From positions 930,001 through 994,000 of the forward strand of contig CAWGKE010000001.1 in the NCBI GenBank assembly GCA_963823075.1: 64,000 nucleotides of DNA. The letters are read 5' to 3'. The notes under the pieces are model-generated. The model saw nothing but the letters and a program-made list of their open reading frames with translations, did not search any database and had not been told where the DNA came from. The position numbers and the translations under genes were made by a program. Positions 37,761 through 48,700 of the stretch are shown one piece after another. Position 1 is the stretch's first letter; every line of letters starts with the position of its first letter. Source of the stretch: UBA4732 sp963823075. GTDB lineage: Bacteria; Planctomycetota; Planctomycetia; Gemmatales; Gemmataceae.

Positions 37761-38540
37761 GTGAACCCGGAATGGCGAACCCGCTACGAGGCGGCCGTGG
37801 AGGCGGCCCGGCGCGCCGGCCAGCTGGCCCTGCGCCATTTCGAGCAGGCCCAGCTGAAAGTCGAATGGAAGCACGACGACAGCCCCGTCACCGTCGCCGA
37901 CCGCGAGGCCGAACAGCTCCTCCGCCAGACCCTGCACCAGACCTTCCCCCACGACGGTTTCCTCGGCGAGGAGTACGGCGACACGCCCGGAGCGTCCGGC
38001 TTCCGCTGGGTCCTCGACCCCATCGACGGCACGCGCAACTTCGTCCGCGGCATCCCCATCTGGGCCACCCTCGTCGGTCTTGAATACAAGGGCGAGCCGA
38101 TCGCCGGCGTCGCCGAGGCGCCGGCCCTCCGGACCACCTGGCGCGCTCTCCGCGGCGACGGCGCCTACCGCGGCGAACGCTGCATCCGCGTTTCCGATGA
38201 AGCCGATCTCGCAAAGTCGCTGATGTTTTATTCCAGCCTGTCGTGGTTCCTCAAGGCGGGCAAGCAGGATGTCTTTTTGGAGCTGACGCGGAGGACGGAG
38301 CGGCAGCGCGGCTTTGGCGATTTCTACGGGCATGTCCTCGTCGCGGAGGGGGCAGGTGAGATCATGATCGAACACGGCGTTCATGCGTGGGACATCGCCG
38401 CGCTCCAGCCGATCGTCGAAGAGGCCGGCGGACGCATGACCGACTGGGACGGCCGCTGGGACGTCAACCGGCCCGATGTGATGGTCAGCAACGGCAAGCC
38501 GCACGACGACATTTTGGCCATCCTCGCGGGCAAGAAATAA
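37761..38540 (+). CDS. hisN: Inositol-monophosphatase-family phosphatase, HisN type
   Basis: 259 residues from GTG 37761, with ribosome binding site ACAGGAGGG (37747-37755). Mg-dependent phosphatase motifs: GEEYG (near residue 72), VLDPIDGTRNFVRGIPIWAT (near 84) and the C-terminal WDIAALQPIVEEAGG. The DPIDGTxxFVRGxPxWxTLVGLE form is that of the histidinol-phosphatase HisN branch rather than inositol phosphatases, hence the name; activity on another phosphate ester remains possible. Four bases separate it from mtnA. Confidence 0.85.
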   Translation: MNPEWRTRYEAAVEAARRAGQLALRHFEQAQLKVEWKHDDSPVTVADREAEQLLRQTLHQTFPHDGFLGEEYGDTPGASGFRWVLDPIDGTRNFVRGIPIWATLVGLEYKGEPIAGVAEAPALRTTWRALRGDGAYRGERCIRVSDEADLAKSLMFYSSLSWFLKAGKQDVFLELTRRTERQRGFGDFYGHVLVAEGAGEIMIEHGVHAWDIAALQPIVEEAGGRMTDWDGRWDVNRPDVMVSNGKPHDDILAILAGKK

Positions 38541-38544
38541 TCCT

Positions 38545-39570
38545 ATGTCGATCCCGAAAACCATCGAATGGGTCGGCGGCCGCGACGGCCTCCTTCGGCT
38601 GATCGACCAAACCCTCTTGCCGACCACGCTGACTTACCGCGACTGCCGTACCGTCGAGGACGTGTGGGAGGCGATTCGCAGCCTGCGCGTCCGCGGCGCG
38701 CCGGCCATCGGCGTGGCCGCCGCGTTCGGCGTCGTCCTCGGCGTACAGGGTTGCCCCGCCGACGCCCAGGCGGGCCGGCTTGATGAAGTCGTCGCCCATC
38801 TGGCGACCAGCCGGCCCACGGCCGTCAACCTGTTCTGGGCGCTGAAGCGGATGAGGGATTGCGGCCGGGACGGCGCGGGATTGCAGCCGTTGCTGGAGGA
38901 GGCGCTCGCCATCCAGGAAGACGACCGCTGCACCTGCCAGGCCATCGGTCGGGCCGGCGTCGGTCTGATCCGCGACGGCGACGGCGTGTTGACCCACTGC
39001 AACACTGGGGCGCTGGCCACCGCCGGCAACGGCACTGCCGCGGCGGTGCTATACCAGGCGGCGGAACGGGGCCGGCGCTTCCGCGTCTTCGCCGATGAGA
39101 CGCGGCCGCTGCTCCAGGGCGCCCGGCTCACCGCCTGGGAGCTGCAACAGGCCGGCATCGACGTGACCCTCATCTGCGACAGCATGGCCGCGCAGGTGAT
39201 GAAGGAAGGCCGCGTCCAGCTCGCCATCGTTGGGGCCGACCGCATCGCGGCCAACGGCGACACGGCCAACAAGATCGGCACCTACGGCGTTGCCGTGCTG
39301 GCCAAGGCCCACGGCATTCCGTTCTACGTCGCCGCCCCGTCCAGCACCTTCGACCTCAGCTTGCCCTATGGCGACGGCATTCCCATCGAACAGCGCGACC
39401 CACGCGAGATCACCCACGGCTTCGGCAAGCAGACCGCGCCCGACGGCGTCGCCGTCTACAATCCCGCCTTCGACGTGACGCCGGCCGGCCTCATCTCCGG
39501 CCTTATCACCGAGAAAGGGCTGATTCAACCCGTCACCGAAGCGGCGATCCGCGAACGGTTGGGGGCGTGA
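38545..39570 (+). CDS. mtnA: S-methyl-5-thioribose-1-phosphate isomerase
   Basis: 341 residues, full length. Methionine salvage enzyme converting methylthioribose-1-P to methylthioribulose-1-P. Family motifs: TLTYRDCRTVEDVWEAIRSL, VRGAPAIGVAAAFG (residues near 50), THCNTGALATAGNGTA with the catalytic Cys near residue 153, and GADRIAANGDTANKIGTYG with the catalytic Asp. Eukaryotic eIF2B-like relatives lack this Cys-Asp pair, so the metabolic assignment is firm. The other salvage genes are not in the window. Confidence 0.94.
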   Translation: MSIPKTIEWVGGRDGLLRLIDQTLLPTTLTYRDCRTVEDVWEAIRSLRVRGAPAIGVAAAFGVVLGVQGCPADAQAGRLDEVVAHLATSRPTAVNLFWALKRMRDCGRDGAGLQPLLEEALAIQEDDRCTCQAIGRAGVGLIRDGDGVLTHCNTGALATAGNGTAAAVLYQAAERGRRFRVFADETRPLLQGARLTAWELQQAGIDVTLICDSMAAQVMKEGRVQLAIVGADRIAANGDTANKIGTYGVAVLAKAHGIPFYVAAPSSTFDLSLPYGDGIPIEQRDPREITHGFGKQTAPDGVAVYNPAFDVTPAGLISGLITEKGLIQPVTEAAIRERLGA

Positions 39571-39635
39571 AGGCTTCCCGAGTTTGGGAAGCGACGGCGA
39601 AGTGAATTGCCAGAGATGGGAAAGCGTTCCTTGCC

Positions 39636-39689
39636 CGCCCGAAGCGCAAGCGCAGGCCTTCGGTGAATCCATCGCTTGCGCTTCGGGCG
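39636..39689. repeat. Palindrome CGCCCGAAGCGCAAGCG
   Basis: Perfect 17-bp arms (39636-39652 and 39673-39689), 20-base loop. Located after mtnA; it may serve as terminator. The CCCGAAGCG-AAGCG theme is a well-known planctomycete intergenic repeat. The rest of the 39571-39849 gap holds only the promoter below. Confidence 0.85.
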
Positions 39690-39749
39690 AGTCGGTTGGC
39701 GCGAGGTTTGCTCTTTTGTGGGAACTTCGCGTCTCCCTGCCCCGCACCG

Positions 39750-39777
39750 TTGACAAGCGATTTCAGTCGGCTACAAC
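39750..39777 (+). promoter_or_regulatory. Candidate promoter of the bc-type respiratory operon
   Basis: TTGACA (39750-39755), 16-base spacer, TACAAC (39772-39777); about 70 bases before the Rieske ATG at 39850. Confidence 0.55.
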
Positions 39778-39849
39778 GTAACCCGGTGTCCCGATCGGTT
39801 TCCCGCTGAACCACGCACCGATCCCTCTCCGGGCGGTGAGGACCGTACC

Positions 39850-40488
39850 ATGTCGGATGCGAACCCCAACATCACCGGCGCCCCGAACCCGGCCCCGGAC
39901 AAACCCGCAGGAACTGCGGCGGCGCCGACCGTCGCCCCGCCCAAACCGGCCGCCGCCGCGCCCAAACCCGCCGCCAAGCCGGCCGCCAAGGGCAAGGAGC
40001 GACGCTTCTTCCTCTTCGCCGTCTTCACGAGCTGGTTCGCCGGCGCCTGGGCGGCCTTCACCGCCTCGATGGCGCTCATGACCCTCGGCACCCTCCGCTT
40101 CCTCTATCCCAACGTCCTCTCCGAGCCGCCCAGCAAGATCAAGGTCGGCTACCCGGACAACTACGAGGAAGGCAAGGTCGTCGAGCGCTACAAGGACCAG
40201 AACACCTGGGTCGTGCGCAAGGACGGCGAGATCTACGCCCTCAGCACCACTTGCACCCATCTCGGCTGCACGCCCAACTGGCTGGAACGCGAGCAGAAGT
40301 TCAAGTGCCCCTGCCACGGCAGCGGCTACTACATCAGCGGCGTGAACTTTGAAGGCCCGGCCCCGCGACCGCTCGAGCGCTGGGCCCTCAGCGTCGGCGA
40401 CGACGGCCAGATCGTCGTGGACAAGAGCCGCAGCTTCCATTACGAGCGCGGCGAGTGGAGCAACCCGGATTCGTTCATCAAGGTGTAG
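39850..40488 (+). CDS. Rieske iron-sulfur protein of a cytochrome bc-type complex
   Basis: 212 residues. A Pro/Ala/Lys-rich cytosolic extension (residues 1-50) precedes one TM helix (FFLFAVFTSWFAGAWAAFTA). The Rieske domain has the cluster ligands CTHLGC (near 137) and CPCHGSGY (near 157), with the surrounding GPAPRPLERWAL loop. It transfers electrons from quinol to cytochrome c in the inner membrane. The low-complexity N-terminal tail is unusually long. Nine bases separate it from cytochrome b. Confidence 0.93.
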   Translation: MSDANPNITGAPNPAPDKPAGTAAAPTVAPPKPAAAAPKPAAKPAAKGKERRFFLFAVFTSWFAGAWAAFTASMALMTLGTLRFLYPNVLSEPPSKIKVGYPDNYEEGKVVERYKDQNTWVVRKDGEIYALSTTCTHLGCTPNWLEREQKFKCPCHGSGYYISGVNFEGPAPRPLERWALSVGDDGQIVVDKSRSFHYERGEWSNPDSFIKV

Positions 40489-40497
40489 GGCGCTCTC

Positions 40498-41271
40498 ATG
40501 TCGATGGTCGATTTCATCCGCAATTCGCAGGTGTGGAAGAGCATCTTCCGCCACCCGGCCCCGCGCGATCGGCGCAACCGCGTGGTGGTCATGCTCACCA
40601 ACGTCTTTCTCCATCTGCATCCGGTGTCCGTCCGCAAGAGCGGCATCAACCTCAGCTACACCTGGTGCATGGGCGGGTTGACGTTCTTCCTGTTCCTGGT
40701 CGAAACCGTCACCGGCGTCCTGCTGATGTTCTACTATCGGCCCACGCTGGAACATGCGTACAACGACATCCTGGCCCTCCGCGACGTGACCACGCTCGGC
40801 ATCCTCCGCGAGCTGCATCGCTGGGGCGCCCACGCCATGGTCATCACGATCTGGCTGCACATGTACCGCGTCTTCCTCACCGGCAGCTACAAACCGCCGC
40901 GCGAATTCAACTGGGGCGTCGGCGTCTTGCTCCTCGTGCTGACCTTGCTCCTCAGCTTCACCGGCTACCTCTTGCCGTGGGACCAGCTCGCCATCTGGGC
41001 CATCACCGTCGGCAGCAACATGGCCCGCGCCACGCCGTTCCTCGGCAACGAAGGGCCGGGCGCGACGTTCCTCAAGGTCGGCGACGTAGCCTTGATCCAT
41101 TCCGGTTCCGACGCGCGCTTCCTGCTGCTGGGCGGCCGGTTCGTCAGCGGCGATACGCTGCTGCGCTTCTACGTCTTGCATTGCGTCGCCATCCCGCTGG
41201 CCGCGGCCCTGCTGATCGCCGTGCATTTCTGGCGCGTCCGCAAGGACGGCGGCATCAGCGGACCGTTGTGA
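40498..41271 (+). CDS. Cytochrome b (N-terminal, b6-type)
   Basis: 257 residues, four TM helices. Haem-binding helices carry LHRWGAHAMVITIWLHMYR (helix B) and YVLHCVAIPLAAALLIAVHF (helix D), giving the two His pairs. The Qo-side motif FTGYLLPWDQLAIWAITVGS is intact, and the end RKDGGISGPL matches b6-type subunits. The split from the C-terminal half (next gene) resembles b6f and Gram-positive bc complexes. Confidence 0.95.
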   Translation: MSMVDFIRNSQVWKSIFRHPAPRDRRNRVVVMLTNVFLHLHPVSVRKSGINLSYTWCMGGLTFFLFLVETVTGVLLMFYYRPTLEHAYNDILALRDVTTLGILRELHRWGAHAMVITIWLHMYRVFLTGSYKPPREFNWGVGVLLLVLTLLLSFTGYLLPWDQLAIWAITVGSNMARATPFLGNEGPGATFLKVGDVALIHSGSDARFLLLGGRFVSGDTLLRFYVLHCVAIPLAAALLIAVHFWRVRKDGGISGPL

Positions 41272-41302
41272 TTCGTGCGTGGGGCGAGTCGCGCGAGTGG
41301 CG

Positions 41303-41340
41303 ATGGGACCTATAGGACTCATAAGGTCCATAGGACCCAT
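41303..41340. repeat. Imperfect palindrome with GGACCTATAGGAC core
   Basis: Starts ATGGGACC and ends GGACCCAT around an imperfect centre; in the gap between cytochrome b and the subunit IV-like gene. Confidence 0.6.
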
Positions 41341-41393
41341 GAGAGAAACAACCGGCCAGCGGTCGCCGCGCCGCTCGCCGAAGGATTCATCGC

Positions 41394-42674
41394 ATGAACG
41401 ATCTGTATCTGCCTCTCGACGTGCAAGCCGGCCTGCTGTGGTACTACGCGCTCTTGGCCGTGATGAACCTCGCCTTCGCGCTGGCCATGTACCGCGCGAA
41501 GAACATGCGGGCGGCCGCCGTTTGGCTCGTCGTCACCGGGCTGGCCCTCATGCACGCCTTCGCCTACTTCCTCCACGGCGACCGCCTGCTCCTGCCCAAG
41601 CCGATCCGCGAAGAGATCGACGCCCTCATGAATCCGGTGCTGTACACCACCGTGTCCGTCGCCGCCTTCGCCCTGCTGCTCGTCTTCCGCAAGTTCTTCA
41701 CCAAGCCGCAGGTCGCCTGGGCCGTCCTCAACGTCATCCTGTTCGCGGCCGGCTGGGCCATGACCGACCCCAACTTCCAGGCCATCGTCACCAAGCCGGA
41801 TAACGTGCCGATCAGCCTGCTCATCTTCTCGGCCGGTTTCTTCACCTGGCTCGCCCTCAACCGCGGCGTCCGCAACGACGAGCGCATGGCCCGCGGCGAG
41901 CCGGTGCTGGAAAAGCTCGACGACGACAAGGTGCTGGTCTGGCCGGACCTCGTCTACACCGAGCTGATCTGCATGGTCGTTTTCACGTTCGTGCTGATCG
42001 TCTGGGCCATCCTGCTCAAGGCGCCGCTCGAACCGCCGGCCACCACCGCCAAGGCGCCGAACCCGTCGAAGGCGCCGTGGTACTTCCTCGGCCTCCAGGA
42101 AATGCTCGTCTACTTCGATCCGTGGATGGCCGGCGTCGTCCTGCCGACGATGATTATCATCGGCCTGGTGGCGCTGCCCTACATCGACTTCAACCGTGAG
42201 GGCAACGGCTTCTACACGTTCAAGAAGCGCTGGTTCGCCATCACCACGTTCATGTTCGGCTTCCTGGTGCTGTGGGTGACGCTGATCGTGCTGGGCACCT
42301 TCCTGCGCGGGCCGAACTGGAACTTCTTCGGGCCGTTCGCCTACTGGGATCCGCACAAGGTGCTGCCGCTGAACAACGTGAACGTGTCGGAGCTGTTTTG
42401 GCTGCATCTGCTGCATCAGCCGCTCGAGGGCATGAATCCGGTGGTGCGCGAGCTGCCCGGCCTGGTGCTGCTGTTCGCATACCTGTTCTTGATCCCGCCG
42501 ATCCTGGCCCGAACCGTCCTGCGCTCCTTCTTCATCAAGATGGGCTTCGCCCGCTTCATGGTGCTGGTCGTGCTGCTGCTGTTCATGGCCGCCCTGCCCA
42601 TCAAGATGGTCCTGCGCTGGACGCTGAACCTGAAGTACGTCGTCTACTTCCCCGAGATCTTCTTTAACATCTGA
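41394..42674 (+). CDS. Subunit IV-like cytochrome b C-terminal protein with N-terminal TM extension
   Basis: 426 residues, far longer than subunit IV (about 160). Residues about 1-165 form four to five TM helices not found in subunit IV. Residues about 185-300 hold the conserved SKAPWYFLGLQEMLVYFDPW (the PEWY-equivalent Qo motif, with Ala for Glu as in some Gram-positive forms) and following TM helices. The remaining region (GPNWNFFGPFAYWDPHKVLP) plus two TM helices is specific. It completes the quinol-oxidising core; the extra domain may contact the giant cytochrome encoded next. Confidence 0.85.
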   Translation: MNDLYLPLDVQAGLLWYYALLAVMNLAFALAMYRAKNMRAAAVWLVVTGLALMHAFAYFLHGDRLLLPKPIREEIDALMNPVLYTTVSVAAFALLLVFRKFFTKPQVAWAVLNVILFAAGWAMTDPNFQAIVTKPDNVPISLLIFSAGFFTWLALNRGVRNDERMARGEPVLEKLDDDKVLVWPDLVYTELICMVVFTFVLIVWAILLKAPLEPPATTAKAPNPSKAPWYFLGLQEMLVYFDPWMAGVVLPTMIIIGLVALPYIDFNREGNGFYTFKKRWFAITTFMFGFLVLWVTLIVLGTFLRGPNWNFFGPFAYWDPHKVLPLNNVNVSELFWLHLLHQPLEGMNPVVRELPGLVLLFAYLFLIPPILARTVLRSFFIKMGFARFMVLVVLLLFMAALPIKMVLRWTLNLKYVVYFPEIFFNI

Positions 42675-42675
42675 A

Positions 42676-42729
42676 CCCGTTTAGCCGCGGTTCGCAGAAC
42701 CGCGGTTCTGCGAACCGTGGCCAAACGGG
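42676..42729. repeat. Palindrome related to 8891-8940
   Basis: CCCGTTTAGCC...GGCCAAACGGG outer arms with an inner GGTTCGCAGAA/TTCTGCGAACC hairpin and CCGCGG centre. It lies within the respiratory operon just before the giant cytochrome gene and could tune downstream expression. Confidence 0.85.
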
Positions 42730-42751
42730 ATTACGGACACCTGGGGACGTC

Positions 42752-45700
42752 ATGGCCGCCACCGACAAGCCGTACCGCAAACAGAAGACATTGGACATCG
42801 TCTTCGCGGTTTCCTCCATCCTGATGCTGCTGAGCGTCCTGTGGATGCTGGTGGCCGACTACAACCGCGAATTCAAGGCGGTGCAGCGGACCTTCCGCGA
42901 TGTGGAGTCGGTCCTCAATGAGCGGCAGATGCTGGCCCAGCTGCCCAATCCCGGCGACGTAGAGGCGGCCCAGAAACTGGTCGCGGATCGGCGGCAGGCG
43001 CGCGACGATGTAAAAGCCAAGGCCAAGGACAAGGAACAGGAGCTGACGGCGAAGCGCGACACGGCCACCGCCAGCTACCGGGAAATCAAGGCCGATTTCG
43101 ACTCGAAATCGAGCTTTTACAACATCGAAGTCGGCGAGCGCGATCAGGAGGGCATCAGCCGGGAGGTCCGCAACGAACGGGCCAAGCGCGTGGACGCGCG
43201 GAAAGAAGAGCTCGCCGCGATCCAGAAAAAACTGGACGACGCCCAGAAGGCGGTCGATGCGGCCGACGCGGAGTATCAGCGCGAGATCACCGACAAACTG
43301 ACCCGGGCGGAGAACGACCTGTCCGACGCCGAGGACGCGCTGAAGAAGCTGACCGGCAACTTCGACCGCTTCGCCAAGCAGACGGTGCAGAAGGAATGGG
43401 GTTTCGGCGACGCCTTCCGGTCGATGCCCATCCTCGACGCCTTCGAGTCGCCGACCAAGATCAAGCAGATCGTGCTGGCCGACCTGCCCATCGAGTACGG
43501 CAGTTTCAAGTACGTCACCCGCTACGACCGCTGCACCTCGTGCCACCTAGCCGTCGATCGGGTCGGCTGCGACCATCGCACGCTGACCAAGGTGAGTCGG
43601 AGCGAGAACGACGCCCGCGAGTCGCGCCGTGCGGCCGTCAAGGCGGCGCTCAACGACATCATCGCGGCCGTCGGCGAAGGGCTGCCCAAGGACGCCCGCG
43701 ACCAGCTGGCCGCCCTGGACAAGGCCGTGGACAAGGGCGACGTGGTCACGCACGTGGAGGCCCGCGCTCCCGGCTCGCCGGCCCCAACGCCGGTCACCCC
43801 GGAGACGACGACCGGCAAGGCGACGAAAGTCGAGAAAGACAAGATCACGGTCCAGTCCGCCGGCGGCAAGGAAACGACCTTCGCGGTCCCGGCCGACGCC
43901 GTCGTGTCCATCGACGGGGCGCCCGACAAGCTGGAGAACGTCAAGCCGGACAGCCTCGTGACCGTCGTTAAGGGCGACGACGCCGACCCGTTCCAGGTGA
44001 TCGGCGGCATCCTCAGCAAGCTCCGCGATCCCGAGGCCTATGGGCCAGAAGTTGTGGCGGCCGTCAGCGACCCCGGCATCCAGGCGGACCTTGTCCGGGT
44101 CAAGATGGAGAACGAGGATTTCCGCGAGGCGCAATCGCTGCCGAAGAAGCTGGAAACCGCCCGGCGCCTCTTGCAGGAGCGGAAGGACAAGGGCGAGAGC
44201 CTCGGCTTCGAGCCGGGCGACCTGCCCAGCCACGCTCGCACCGTCGCGCTGACGCCGGGCCAGGTCACGCAATTCGCATCGCACCCGCGGCTGGACCTTT
44301 TCGTCGATTCCAACAGCCCGCACCCGATGGAAAAGTTCGGTTGCACCGTCTGCCACGCCGGCCAGGGCAGCGCCACCGACTTCCAGCTGTCGGCCCACAC
44401 CCCCGCCGACGCCCTCCAGCTCAAGGACTGGCAGGGCGCCTATCACTGGCACGAAACGCGCGACTGGGAGTTCCCCATGCTGTCGAGCCGTTTCGTGGAG
44501 TCGAGCTGTCTGAAATGTCATTATCAAGTGATGGACCTGGTGCGCGAGGGGAACAAGGAGGAGGCGCCGAAACTGCTGCGCGGCTTCAATCTGGTGCGCG
44601 AGAACGGCTGTTTCGGCTGTCACGAGATCGCCGGGATCAAGAGCGGCCGCGAGATCGGCCCCGACCTGCGCCTGGAACCGCAGCCGGCGCTGGAGTGGCT
44701 GACGCCGACCGACCAGGACAAGGCGAAGGCCGACCCGACCAATCCGCCGGGGACGTACCGCAAGGTCGGCCCCAGCCTGCGCCGCATCGCCGAGAAGACC
44801 AACGAGGAGTGGGCGCGGCGCTGGATCCAGCAGCCGCGCGGCTTCCGGCCCGACACCAAGATGCCGCACTTCTACAACCTCAGCAACGACAGCGCCAACG
44901 GACCCGACGCCCTGCCCGACGACCAGAAGGACTTCCCCGCGGTTGAGATCCACTCCATCGCCCACTACCTGTTCGCGGAGAGCAAGGCCCACCTGAACGG
45001 CGCCGACACGTACCGGCTCACCCTGGAAGGGCAGATCACGGAGTTGGAGGATCGGCTTCAGTATGCGCCGCTGGAGGACAAGGACCGCAAGGCGCTGGCC
45101 GAAGCGACCCACAAGCTGGCCGACCTGGCCCTGCTGTCGGCGCCGCGCCGGGCGCCGAAGATCAACACGCTGGCCGCCAGCCTCCACGAGGCCCAGGACC
45201 AGCTCTTGGAGCGCTACCCGAAGCAGGCCGACCTGGAGCAGAAGATCGCGGAGCTGGAAACCAAGGCCGTGACGCTGGCGGCGGCGGACCTGGCGGAGGA
45301 CGGCAACCAGGACGCGGCCCTGGCGAAGGACGTGGACGGCCTGAAGCAGGGATTCACGAAGGCGGCTGATCGGTCCCTGGAGCTGGCCCGGAAATACGTC
45401 ACGGGGATCGAGACGAAGGAGGTCGCGGAACTGGCCGAGGTGAAGGCGGCGCGCGACAAGGCCTTCCTGGCCCTGCTGGCCAAGGCGGCGCCCGCCTTGC
45501 AACAGCGCGTCGTCGATCGGCAAAAGGCGGTGGACGAATTGCAGAAGACGCTGGACGCGCCGAAAAAAGCGGTCGCCGACGCGCAGGATCGCGTGAAAAA
45601 GGCGGCCGACGCCAAGAAGGCCGAGGAGCAAAAGGGCCTCGACAAGGCGAAAAAGGAGCTGGCCGACGCCACGACGGACCTCGCCAAGAAGCTGGAGCAG

Positions 45701-48700
45701 CCGAAAAAAGACCTGGCTCGGGTGCAGAACGAGAAGAAGGAAGTGGACCAGGCGAAGGACGACGAGACGCGGCTTGCGACCGAGTTGACGGCGCTGGGCC
45801 AGGTCATGGACCGTGCGCGCAAGGACATGCTCTCCGTGGGCACGGACCTGGAGAAGGAGGCGCTGGCTGCGCCGATCCTCGTTAAGGACAAGGACGGCTA
45901 CCGGCCGCAGATCGTGGACGAGCAGGGCGAGCCGGTTCGGCCGGAGTCGATTCCGACGCCGGACAAGGGCCGGCTGGCCGAGGGCCGCCGGGTGTTCAGC
46001 GAGCGCGGCTGCCTGGCCTGCCACGTCCATAACGGCGTGCGCGAGAAGGGCGCCAACCCCGGCGACCCGCCGCCCGTCTCGAACGAGGCGGCCACGTTCG
46101 CCCCCGATCTGAGCCGCGTCGCCTTCAAGATCGGGCCGAAGACCGGCGACCCGAAGGAGGACGCGACGGCCCGGCGGCTGTGGGTCGTGCAGTGGGTGCT
46201 GAATCCGAACATTTACCACCCGCGAACGCGCATGCCGATCACGCACCTGACCGTGCAGCAGGCGTGCGACGTGGCCGACTGGCTGCTGAGTCAGGAGGTC
46301 AAGGCGGACGACCTGGCGGACTGGAAAGACGACCCCTTGGAGCCGAAGCCCGAGGCGCTGGTGGCGCTGGCGCGGCTGTACCTGGCCAAGGCGCCCGGCA
46401 TGACCAGCGCCAAGGTGGACGAGATCTTGCCGGCCGACGCCCTGGCTTCGACCCGCCGGCCCGACGAACGGGCGGCCGGACTGCTGGAGGCCGACTATGC
46501 ACACACGGCCCACGACGCCGACGAGGCCTCCCTGGTGGACACGTCGGAAGGCAAGCCGGATCGCATCCGAACGAAGGACTTGCCCGACAAATTGAAGTGG
46601 TACATCGGCAAGAAGGCGATCGGCCGGCTCGGCTGCTACGGCTGCCACGACGTGCCGGGCTTCGAGACGGCCAAGCCGGTCGGCACGACCCTGAACGATT
46701 GGGGCAAGAAAGATCCGGAACGCCTGGCTTTCGAGGACGGCGACGCCTACGTCCGCGACCATTACAACATCGTGGAATCCCGCTACGACCCCGCCAACAA
46801 GGACCGGCCCAACCCCGACTTCCACGCCGTGGCCGGCAAGGAGCCGTATGAGCAAGCGTTCTACACCGCGCTGGAGCAGCACACGCGCGAGGGCTTCCTG
46901 CACCAGAAGCTGACCGAGCCGCGCAGCTACGACTACCACCGCATCCGGGCGTGGGACGACCGGCTGAAGATGCCGCAGTTCCGCTTCGCCCGGTCGCGGC
47001 CGCGGCCCGGCGAGTCGGAGGAGGCGTACGCGGCGCGCCAGGAGCGCGAGGAGGGCGAGGCGCGCGAGGCCGTGATGACGTTCATCCTCGGCCTGACGGC
47101 GGAGCCGATCCCGCTGAAGTACGTCAACACGCCCAGCCCGGATCGGCTGGCGGAGGTGCAGGGCCGCAAGGTGCTGGAGAAGTACAACTGCATCGGCTGC
47201 CATCAGGTCCGGCCGGGGGTCTACGACGTGCGGCCCAGCAAGGAGACGCTGGCCGCCCTGGAGCGGACCTACCAGACCTACGCCTCTGACGCGGCGAACA
47301 AGGACCACGTCTTCCCCGGCCACGACGCCTGGACCGGCCTCGGCTCGCCGTGGCCCGACCGCCTCACGGCCTACGGCACGGAGAAGCAAATCCAGCCGGA
47401 CAAGGACACCGGCCGCGACGTTCTGAGCCTCCGCCTGATCGAGGCGCTGCACTTCACCAACAACGACGGGGTCGTGCGCGACGTGCCGGCCGGGATGAAG
47501 GCCCTGCTGCCGCCGGAGGATGTCATCGACGAGTCGCCGCCCTTCGGCGGGGCGTTCGCGGACCTGCTGCTGCCCTACTTGAAGGAGGTCAATTCGGACT
47601 TCGGCAAGGAGAACGAGGCGCGGTCGGTACTGCCGCCGCCGCTCATACGCGAGGGGGAGCGGGTGCAGCCGAAATGGTTGTACCAGTTCCTGCTCGACCC
47701 GGGGATGGTGCGGCCGCCGGATCGCATGAGGCTGCGGATGCCGAAGTTCAACATGAGCGGCGAAGAGGCGATGACGCTGGTCAACTATTTCGGGGCGGCC
47801 GACAAGCTCGGCAATCCGGGGGCGGGCATCACCTACCCCTATCTGACCGTGCCGCAGGCCGACGAAAAGTACTGGCGCGATCAGAACGTGGACTATCTCA
47901 AAAGGCTTGAGGCGGCGGGGCCGGAAGGCAAGGGCCTCAACCAGCGGGTCAAGGACCTGCTGGCGAAGATGGCGGCCAGCATTCAACCGAGGCTCGACGC
48001 GGCCAAGGCCGCCAAGGCGGCGCCCATGACGTCGGCCGACGACAAGGCGCGGGCGACCACGGAAGTCGCGGCGTTGCAGGCGTCGCTCGATCGGTGGGGC
48101 TACGAGGCGAAGCAGCCCGACGCTTACTGGACGGCGGCGACCAAGCAGGCCGAAACCCTCCGCAAGCTCGCCGAGGTTCGGGAGGCGTTGAAGACCGCCC
48201 AGGGCGACGACAAGACCCACAAGGAGGCGGAAGAGAAGGACCTTCAGGGCGCCATCGACAAGGCGAACGCCGATTTCAAGAGCGCCTATGTGGCCGATCT
48301 GAAAACGCGGCTTACCGCCGCCCAGGACGCCCTGAAGAAGGCGAAGGACGACGAGAAGGCGGCCAAGCAGGCGGACGTGGACGCCTTGCAGGCCGACGTG
48401 GACCGGGCGGACAAGGAAGGCGCGGTCAACGACGCCGCGGAACTGCTGGCCCAGTGGCAGTCCCCCGAGGCCTACCAAGTGGACGCCTACCGGCTGGCGG
48501 CGCACCCGGCCATCTGCCTCAACTGCCACAACATCGGGGCGTTGAAGATCCAGGGCGCCAAGGGACCGGACCTCAGCCTCGCCGCTGAGCGGCTGCGGCC
48601 GGAGTGGACGATGATGTGGATCGCCAACCCGGATCGCATGTTCGGCTATTCGCCGACGATGCCGCAGAACTTCCCGAACGTGGAATCGAAGGACCAGTTA

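Noticed and set aside
43547..48529. A minus-strand open frame of about 1660 codons opposite the giant cytochrome
   Set aside because: It mirrors the high-GC codon pattern of the plus-strand gene, which has eight CxxCH motifs and an operon context; the antisense product has no recognisable domain.
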